The notes under the pieces were generated by a model. It was not told the origin of the DNA. It saw only the letters and a list, made by a program, of their open reading frames with translations, and ran no database searches. Positions 58,119 through 64,000 of a DNA stretch of 64,000 nt are shown piece by piece; position 1 is the first letter of the stretch, and each line of letters starts with the position of its first letter. A program made the position numbers and the translations under genes. The stretch comes from a virus, in the IMG/VR virus record IMGVR_UViG_3300021964_000052, positions 1-64,000 of that record. One strand, 5' to 3'.

Positions 58119-59068
58119 AGAGTATTAAAAAAATCTGTTAAGTACTTATTTACTGCTTCTTCACTATGATATTTTTTATAATTTAATTGAGCTTTTTCAC
58201 TGCATTCATTATAAAAGTCTTTATCCTCTTTTAACATATTAACTAATTCTATAGCTGTTTCTAAATCGTTCATTCCAACACAAAGATCAGGATGAATATT
58301 TTGTTGAGTATCTAATTCACCATAACCAATACATGGTATACCTAAAAATCCACAATTCATAGCAAACGTACCTGCTGCAATAGTTGGCATTAAATGTATA
58401 GCATATTTAAATTCAGCTAGTTTATATACCCAGTCTTTCCATTCCATATAAGGTAAGTGTTTAACTAGTACTTCTTCATTAGGCTGTCTCCTTCCCATAG
58501 AAGGTGCCCATATAGGAATACCAAAATGTCTAGCTGCTACAAAACTATCAAATCCTCCATACCATCTTGTAAAATTACCTCCAATAATAACTTTATCTTG
58601 CTTTTCAATATTTAATGCTTCTTCAACTAAATCTGTAATCATTAAGGAAGTTATATCACTTACTGGTATTTTAGAGTTTATTCCTTTAAAGTATTTTATA
58701 TCTGTTTTGTTTTCGGTAAGTATACCATCTACCTTAGATAGTAAGTTATAATGCCATACTTGCTGCTCTACAGTCATATCTTGAAATATCCAACTAGGAC
58801 CTTCTTGCATAAACATTACTTTTTTAGCTTTTTTTCTAGCTTCACTAACTATATCTATTCCTTCTAATCTATCTCTATCTATACCTGTCTTAGGTATCAA
58901 TAATACAGCTATATCGTATATTTTATCTATAGAATTAATAGAAAATAAGTTATAATGATCAGCTTGTAGAGTACACATTTGAGCAAACTCTACTCTCATA
59001 TTAGTATGAGTTCTAGGAACCTTACCATTAAACCCCATTTGAGAAAAAAATACGATTGACTTATCCAT
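58115..59068 (-). CDS. glycosyltransferase (GT-B-like)
   Basis: 317 residues. IVFFSQMGFNGKVPRTHTNM, then VIIGGNFTRWYGGFDSFVAA and YAIHLMPTIAAGTFAMNCGF, GIPCIGYGELDTQQNIHPDL. The second half has the donor-binding architecture of GT-B enzymes. Adjacent genes overlap by 4-8 bases. Sugar not known. Confidence 0.72.
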   Translation of the reverse strand: MDKSIVFFSQMGFNGKVPRTHTNMRVEFAQMCTLQADHYNLFSINSIDKIYDIAVLLIPKTGIDRDRLEGIDIVSEARKKAKKVMFMQEGPSWIFQDMTVEQQVWHYNLLSKVDGILTENKTDIKYFKGINSKIPVSDITSLMITDLVEEALNIEKQDKVIIGGNFTRWYGGFDSFVAARHFGIPIWAPSMGRRQPNEEVLVKHLPYMEWKDWVYKLAEFKYAIHLMPTIAAGTFAMNCGFLGIPCIGYGELDTQQNIHPDLCVGMNDLETAIELVNMLKEDKDFYNECSEKAQLNYKKYHSEEAVNKYLTDFFNTL

Positions 59069-59729
59069 GTAAAAAATTATTTAGTTTATCTAAATTCATT
59101 CTAGTATCTTTAGGTACATAAGTTGGAGCTGTAATTAATTTACCTTCTGGGTTTAAATCTTTTAAGTTTTTATCTCCTGTACCTACATTATAAACTCCAC
59201 AGGCATCATTCATTACTAACTCTATAATTAGGTTTGCTATCTTTGATACCTTATCACCAGATGTTCTTACATCCCAAACCTCAGCATGATTAAACTCTTC
59301 TGGTTTGTGGAGCTCTCTACAGATAAGATAATCATTATTATTTAACTGTATATACTCATCTGCAAGTAACTTAGTATAGGCATACCAAGTATTATCTGGG
59401 AGTGGTAGATCATCCTCTGAAGGAGGAACTAAGTTATTAGCGTAAACATACTCAGTTGAGATATGTACTAGCTTTTTATTTTTTGCGTTACAAAAATCAC
59501 TGAGCATTGCAGCAAACTTATAATTTACATTCCAGTGAGGTTGCTTATTTTTTGAATAAGAATCAGTATGAGCAATACAGTTAATAATAATATTGTAGTC
59601 GTAAGCTAAAGTTATTAGTTCTTTATAATTTTCTATATCTAGGTTACCTAACTTTCTAGAAGCTATAGTCCATCCTGTTTGATTACTTAGTTCTCTTCCA
59701 AGAATGCCATCACCTAGAATAAGTACCAT
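59061..59729 (-). CDS. RmlD-like NAD(P)-dependent sugar reductase
   Basis: 222 residues. MVLILGDGILGRELSNQTGW is a short Rossmann start, INCIAHTDSYSKN and HISTEYVYANN give the Ser/Thr, and WYAYTKLLADEYI the Tyr-x3-Lys. It resembles dTDP-4-dehydrorhamnose reductase. Together with the DegT protein and epimerase it would make a deoxy sugar. Abuts the DegT gene (1-base overlap). Confidence 0.8.
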   Translation of the reverse strand: MVLILGDGILGRELSNQTGWTIASRKLGNLDIENYKELITLAYDYNIIINCIAHTDSYSKNKQPHWNVNYKFAAMLSDFCNAKNKKLVHISTEYVYANNLVPPSEDDLPLPDNTWYAYTKLLADEYIQLNNNDYLICRELHKPEEFNHAEVWDVRTSGDKVSKIANLIIELVMNDACGVYNVGTGDKNLKDLNPEGKLITAPTYVPKDTRMNLDKLNNFLHG

Positions 59730-60871
59730 TACTTATTAAAAAATACTTTTATTAATCCACATACATGGTCTACATCTTCAATAGTCATACCATGATGAGC
59801 TCCTAGTAGGAAACCGTTCTTCATAATAATATCTGAGTTTTTAAACTCTTGAAGGTACTCTCTATAAACTGGATGTCTTGTAACGTTACCGGCAAACGTA
59901 ACTCTTGTCTGAACATTATTATCTTCTAAGAAAGAAAGTAATTCAAATCTTTTTTCTGTTTGTAGTGGAATTGCTAACCAATTAGGTTTGATACTATCAT
60001 CTGGTAGGATTAAATCTCCTACTCCATCTAATAGCTCTAAATATCTTTCAAAGTTCTCTCTTCTAATATTAGAAAACTTCTTAAATCTCTCTAACTGAAC
60101 TAATCCAAATGCAGCGTTCATCTCACAAGCCTTCATATGATAACCTAATACTGAGTATAAGAATTTATGATCGTACGCTATTCCGTCTACTGAATGATTA
60201 AATCTGTCATCCATAATTTCCGAGTCGTCTCCTAATCTACCCCAATCTCTATATTGAAGACATTTAGTAACGTGTTTTTCATCGTTATACATAACCATTC
60301 CTCCAACACCTCCTGCGGTAATAACGTGTGAAGCATAGAAACTAGTAGTAGCTACATCTGTAACTGGAGTTTTAGTAATAGTATCAGCAGAATCTTCTAT
60401 TAAGAATATATCTCCTCTACCTTTTTCTTCTAAATAAAGCTTAAGTTTATCCCAGTCTGGTTTATTACCTATTAAGTTAGGAAGCATAATAGCTTTAACA
60501 TCATCAGTAACAGCTTCTACTACTTGATCTATTTCAGCCTGATAAGTTGTCAACCCAACATCTACAAATACGGGTTCAAATCCTAATTGAATTATAGGAG
60601 CAAGTGTAGTAGCAAAAGTACAAGCAGGAGTAATAATTTTAGAACCTTTAGGTAAATCTAAAGCTGCTATTGCTAATAAACAGGCTGATGAGCCAGAGTT
60701 AACAAATACTCCGTGTTTCTTTCCAAATCTCTTTGCTATTTCTTTTTCGAATTCAACACTTTTAGGACCTTGTCCTCCAAGCCATCCACTTCGGAGTGCT
60801 TCTTCTACAGCTTTAATTTCCTCTTCGCCATAGGATTCAAATTTGTAAGGTGCGTACCAAATTTTCTTCAT
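59729..60871 (-). CDS. DegT-family sugar 3-dehydrase-like protein, His182 in place of the PLP lysine
   Basis: 380 residues. SGWLGGQGPKSVEFEKEIA, NSGSSACLLAIAAL, FLIEDSADT (Asp160 for the pyridine N) and GLVQLERF are DegT/DnrJ/EryC1 marks. At the Schiff-base position the sequence is TSFYASHVITAGG, with His182 where aminotransferases have Lys. A His here is known for RfbH (CDP-6-deoxy-hexulose 3-dehydrase, E1) and ColD, which remove the 3-hydroxyl instead of adding an amine. So it probably makes a 3-deoxy sugar. RfbH E1 needs an Fe-S cluster; I see no clear Cys set, so ColD-like is favoured. Confidence 0.8.
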   Translation of the reverse strand: MKKIWYAPYKFESYGEEEIKAVEEALRSGWLGGQGPKSVEFEKEIAKRFGKKHGVFVNSGSSACLLAIAALDLPKGSKIITPACTFATTLAPIIQLGFEPVFVDVGLTTYQAEIDQVVEAVTDDVKAIMLPNLIGNKPDWDKLKLYLEEKGRGDIFLIEDSADTITKTPVTDVATTSFYASHVITAGGVGGMVMYNDEKHVTKCLQYRDWGRLGDDSEIMDDRFNHSVDGIAYDHKFLYSVLGYHMKACEMNAAFGLVQLERFKKFSNIRRENFERYLELLDGVGDLILPDDSIKPNWLAIPLQTEKRFELLSFLEDNNVQTRVTFAGNVTRHPVYREYLQEFKNSDIIMKNGFLLGAHHGMTIEDVDHVCGLIKVFFNK

Positions 60872-60873
60872 AA

Positions 60874-61254
60874 CTATAAATTATTTTGTTTAATTATTTC
60901 TTTTAATTGCTTACTTGTAAGTGTACCGACTTTATCTTTAACATTAAAAAATATTTCATCTTCTGAAAAGTCAAACCTAGTAACAGTATATAAGTCTCTT
61001 TCTATTACAATGCTGCTTTTCTTAGAAGCTTTTAAAGTATCTTCAATAAACTGTTTAAATTGGTTTACTGATAGTTTTAATACTCCATAGGATTCCATAA
61101 ATACTCCATCTAAGTAAAACCCATCAGAGTTTCCGTTTTTAAAGTAAATAGAAGTAATGTCTTCTTTTGTAGAAATGCTAAGTCCCTCTACTCTATATGA
61201 TTGAGTATAACATATAGTTGAAAATAGGAAAAAAAGTACAGTTATTTTTTTCAT
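60874..61254 (-). CDS. secreted 126-residue protein
   Basis: Signal peptide MKKITVLFFLFSTICYTQS with cleavage near residue 19, in the style of Flavobacteria (ends ..TQ). The mature part is beta-rich (YRVEGLSISTKEDITSIYF, DGFYLDGVFMESYGVLKLS) with a helical C-terminus. No family. A secreted protein inside a glycan operon is odd; host acquisition is plausible. Confidence 0.6.
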   Translation of the reverse strand: MKKITVLFFLFSTICYTQSYRVEGLSISTKEDITSIYFKNGNSDGFYLDGVFMESYGVLKLSVNQFKQFIEDTLKASKKSSIVIERDLYTVTRFDFSEDEIFFNVKDKVGTLTSKQLKEIIKQNNL

Positions 61255-61880
61255 GTTAATGTTTCGTAATATTTATTTTGTTGTTCTTGACGTTTTATAT
61301 CTTTTGGATGGTATAAAGCTAATCCTTCCTCTTGAGGTAGAGCAGCGTATGTTTTAAATCCTTCTAATTTTTCATGTACTTTATTTACCCATTTTATTTC
61401 AGGTTTATTTTTCCATACTCTCCATTGGTAGTCAGGCCAATTAACCCAACCTTTTTCATTTACATTCCATCTCCATTTTTTAATATGCTCATCTGTTAAT
61501 CCTTCTACTGTATTAACTCTAGGGACTAAATAAACTTCATTATTAGGATTACATTCTAATATAACAGGTAGATTAATAAGTAAAGATTCATTAGGTATTT
61601 CATCTGCATCTATTTGGAATATATAATCTCCATTACAATATTCTGTAAGTTTATTCTTCCAATTAGCAAAATGATTATTAAAATCTAATCCTCTCCAAAA
61701 CTGAATATTAGGATATTTATTTTGTTTAGTAAGCCAACTAGCTATTTCTTCATTTCCATTTTTTTGGTCATAAAGTATTACTACTTCATCTTGTTGTCTT
61801 TTATTTTTTCTAAGGAAGTTAACTAATTTTTGAATTTCTATAAATTCATTACAAACAGTAACGGCATAACTTATTTTCAT
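61251..61880 (-). CDS. family 2 glycosyltransferase
   Basis: 209 residues. ISYAVTVCNEFIEIQKLVNF, VVILYDQKNGNEEI, YIFQIDADEIPNESLL (DAD) and WRVWKNKPEIKWVNKVHEKL, the latter typical of small LPS-type GT2 enzymes. Overlaps the secreted protein gene by 4 bases. Confidence 0.82.
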   Translation of the reverse strand: MKISYAVTVCNEFIEIQKLVNFLRKNKRQQDEVVILYDQKNGNEEIASWLTKQNKYPNIQFWRGLDFNNHFANWKNKLTEYCNGDYIFQIDADEIPNESLLINLPVILECNPNNEVYLVPRVNTVEGLTDEHIKKWRWNVNEKGWVNWPDYQWRVWKNKPEIKWVNKVHEKLEGFKTYAALPQEEGLALYHPKDIKRQEQQNKYYETLT

Positions 61881-62338
61881 ATTGCAAAGAATCCTATATT
61901 TTCTAAAGCATCCATAAAATCTTTTTGCTTAAAGTATTTAATATTTTTCATATCCATTTTATGAGTTTGATCAGCTGGGAACTGTTTAACTTTTCTATCC
62001 TCTTCAGTAATAGGAATTGATTTTACAGCTGCCCACTGCCATTTTTCTTTACTACTACCGTCTAAAAATACCATACCTTTTTCTGGTAATGTTATTGTAG
62101 CGGGAGCCCAAACTCTTTTATCTTTATCTGTATGTAAAAGGTCTTTATATAACTCTGGTGATGTTTCTAATAAATCTGTTACTGCTTTAGAGCCTTCTGT
62201 CATTAAAGTAGAAGTTGTAAATCCGCTTCCAAAACATAGCCAAGTTTTTATCTCTTGACCTTCTTGAGTAAATGTTTGCTCATAACAAGCATTACTTCCA
62301 AATGGACCTTCTACTAATTGGTCTTGATTATTATCCAT
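61877..62338 (-). CDS. 153-residue conserved phage-like hypothetical protein
   Basis: DQLVEGPFGSNACYEQTFTQ, TWLCFGSGFTTSTLMTEGSK, ATITLPEKGMVFLDGSS and KEKWQWAAVKSIPITEEDRK. Beta-rich; I recall similar proteins in marine T4-like phages with no assigned role. Tight overlap of 4 bases with the GT2 gene. Confidence 0.55.
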   Translation of the reverse strand: MDNNQDQLVEGPFGSNACYEQTFTQEGQEIKTWLCFGSGFTTSTLMTEGSKAVTDLLETSPELYKDLLHTDKDKRVWAPATITLPEKGMVFLDGSSKEKWQWAAVKSIPITEEDRKVKQFPADQTHKMDMKNIKYFKQKDFMDALENIGFFAI

Positions 62339-62340
62339 AA

Positions 62341-63630
62341 CTATAATTTTTCTAATTTAGGTAATTTTAAATTTGGTATATTAAGCTGTACCTGTTTAGG
62401 TAACTCAGGAATATGAGTATCAATTAACTTTCCTAATAACTTAGTCATACTATCAAAGGAAAAGTTTTTAATATTCTGACTTCCTTGTTTCTTTGCTCTA
62501 ACTAATAAATCTTTATAATTCTTATGTACTACTTTTAATCCTTGATGAGCATCATTTTCGTTAGCTGTAAACCATTTTGATTCTTCTAGTAACATATCTT
62601 TCATAACAGCACTGGGATGAAGCTTTTCTAATTTTCCACCAACCATTAAACAAAGTTCTCTATCTAAAAAATCTGTATGCCCAGACCATGCTGAGGCTAT
62701 AATAGGTTTTTTAATTAATGAAAACTCTAATAACGGTCTACCAAATCCTTCACCTCTTGTTAAGCTAATCATAGATTTAACTTTAGGATGATTATATAGC
62801 ATATTAATTTCAGCATCATCCATTTCACCGTGTATTAAATATATGTTAGGTAGTGTACCTTTTACTAACTTTCTAATGCTTTCTATCTTTTTAAGTATAG
62901 CTTCTCTATCTAATATGGAACTATTAGCAGTTTGAGTTTTTAATATTAAAGCAGGTCTTTTACCTTTAGGTTTATTTTTAAATGTTTCTAAAAACACTCT
63001 TATCATTAACCCTACATTTTTTCTATCTTGACCATAATCTCCTTGGAGCCAATGACCTACAAATAGAAAACAAAATGATTCTTTAATATAAGAAAGGTCT
63101 AAAGTATTATCTTTTTGAGATATAATTTTATACTTAGATAAATCTGCTCCTTCAAATAAAACCTCTACTGGTTTTTCTAACTTAATTTGTTTCTGTACCT
63201 GTCCTGTCTGTTTATTCTCTACTCTAAAAGCAGTAGTCTCAAATACTTTTTTGGAATGTTCTGAAGAAGTTAGTATTAGGTTCATTCTATTACAACCTTC
63301 TATCCAAGAAGAATGACACATAGTAGTTTCTATTCCGGCTGTAACGCCAATATTAAACTTACCTACCGGTTGAAATTCGTTTGGGACTGTAACCTGTATC
63401 CATATATCTGGTTTACTATTAAGGTTAGGTATTACTCTACTCTTTAGGTCATGTTCATTATGATCTTCTAAATAACCAAATCTAGTATTACCCCATCTTT
63501 GAGATAATATTTTTATATCCCATTCACTATCTTTTAACTGTATAAGACTCTTAACAAAGTCTCTAGCTCTAGCTCCGTAACCACTATACGTATCAATAGG
63601 ACAACTTACTATACATGTATTTTTACTCAT
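62341..63630 (-). CDS. glycosyltransferase family 1/4 (GT-B)
   Basis: 429 residues. CIVSCPIDTYSGYGARARDF, then WIQVTVPNEFQPVG, CHSSWIEGCNRMNLILTSSE and the donor domain: FCFLFVGHWLQGDYGQDRKN, GFGRPLLEFSLIKKPIIASA (E-x7-E motif region GEGFGRPLLE). Retaining GT4-type transferase of LPS or capsule type. Follows the truncated GT-like gene by 2 bases. Confidence 0.85.
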   Translation of the reverse strand: MSKNTCIVSCPIDTYSGYGARARDFVKSLIQLKDSEWDIKILSQRWGNTRFGYLEDHNEHDLKSRVIPNLNSKPDIWIQVTVPNEFQPVGKFNIGVTAGIETTMCHSSWIEGCNRMNLILTSSEHSKKVFETTAFRVENKQTGQVQKQIKLEKPVEVLFEGADLSKYKIISQKDNTLDLSYIKESFCFLFVGHWLQGDYGQDRKNVGLMIRVFLETFKNKPKGKRPALILKTQTANSSILDREAILKKIESIRKLVKGTLPNIYLIHGEMDDAEINMLYNHPKVKSMISLTRGEGFGRPLLEFSLIKKPIIASAWSGHTDFLDRELCLMVGGKLEKLHPSAVMKDMLLEESKWFTANENDAHQGLKVVHKNYKDLLVRAKKQGSQNIKNFSFDSMTKLLGKLIDTHIPELPKQVQLNIPNLKLPKLEKL

Positions 63631-63632
63631 AA

Positions 63633-64000
63633 CTAATAAATATATTTATGTTTAACATACTTAAGTTCAGGTTTTTCTATTTTAATAATATCAAATTTAG
63701 AACGAGGTTTGAAAGTTTTAAGAGTAGTATCAATTCCGTCAATGATATTATTACACATACTAGAAGCTGACATACCAGACTCCTCAGACGTAACCCATTC
63801 TCTTCCTTTTAGTCCTTTTTCTTTTCTTTCTTCAGAAGGCATATTGTAAACTTTCTCTATAGCCTTAGCTATATCTCTAAAATCAGATCTATCATCAAAA
63901 ATATAAGGAGTAGGAACTGAACCTACTAATGATATATTTGAAGGAAATAAAGGGACTGCCCATTCACCACACTCTTTATAAGTACCCTGGTGATTAGAAG
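63633..64000 (-). CDS. C-terminal part of a further glycosyltransferase (runs off the window)
   Basis: The frame is open to the window end without stop, so only about 122 C-terminal residues are seen. HQGTYKECGEWAVPLFPSNI, SVPTPYIFDDRSDFRDIAKA and EWVTSEESGMSASSMCNNII are a GT-B C-terminal pattern (donor region followed by the final cross-over helix). An in-frame ATG at 63842 is probably internal. It heads the glycan operon inside this window. Confidence 0.7.
   Translation of the reverse strand, partial: SNHQGTYKECGEWAVPLFPSNISLVGSVPTPYIFDDRSDFRDIAKAIEKVYNMPSEERKEKGLKGREWVTSEESGMSASSMCNNIIDGIDTTLKTFKPRSKFDIIKIEKPELKYVKHKYIY

Overview
The window looks like part of the genome of a large T4-like (contractile-tailed) phage that infects a Bacteroidetes host, probably a marine or aquatic flavobacterium. 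T4-type markers are a gp6-like baseplate wedge protein, a gp25-like wedge protein, a gp55-like late sigma factor and a long run of tail and fibre genes. Bacteroidetes markers are a BACON-like domain at the end of a baseplate protein, flavobacterial-type signal peptides and lipoboxes, and at least thirteen promoters of the form TTG, exactly 20 bases, then TATnTTA/TATnTTT. The DNA is AT-rich, coding is dense, and all but two tiny genes lie on the minus strand, so transcription runs from high to low coordinates.

Layout from right to left (direction of transcription). 64.0-54.1 kb: a surface-glycan operon with glycosyltransferases, an NAD-dependent epimerase, an RmlD-like reductase, a DegT-family sugar 3-dehydrase with His in place of the PLP lysine, and a DUF2334-like deacetylase. 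54.1-43.5 kb: an early/accessory region of many small genes (zinc-finger proteins, HNH protein, lysozyme-like endolysin, DUF932 protein, Smr protein, HExxH protease, SWIM protein, cysteine-protease-like protein, small membrane proteins), one tRNA-Arg and one tRNA-like element with a large insertion in the anticodon arm. 43.5-40.4 kb: a strand-switch region with non-coding stretches, GC-rich islands and two small plus-strand genes. 40.3-38.4 kb: HD hydrolase, membrane protein and late sigma factor. 38.4-22.5 kb: baseplate and tail genes. 22.4-13.1 kb: fibre genes, namely a 2608-residue fibre with an S74 self-cleaving chaperone and a Pro/Thr/Ala-rich fibre ending in six collagen Gly-X-Y triplets. 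13.0-5.5 kb: a modification cassette. 5.5-0 kb: small conserved phage genes, primase, PD-(D/E)XK nuclease, a lipoprotein and a P-loop protein.

The most striking feature is at 5.9-14.6 kb. The Pro-rich collagen-tipped fibre is followed, from its own promoter, by a protein with two 2-oxoglutarate dioxygenase domains (the first prolyl-4-hydroxylase-like), a 910-residue protein combining a GT domain, an O-fucosyltransferase-like domain and a PF11397-type GlcNAc-transferase domain, a second PF11397-type transferase, a NodU/TobZ carbamoyltransferase and a third dioxygenase-like protein. The combination of prolyl hydroxylase, PF11397 transferase and fucosyltransferase parallels the hydroxyproline glycosylation of eukaryotic Skp1. 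I propose a phage system that hydroxylates and glycosylates its own proline-rich fibre. All functional calls come from reading motifs by eye; no database search was run.
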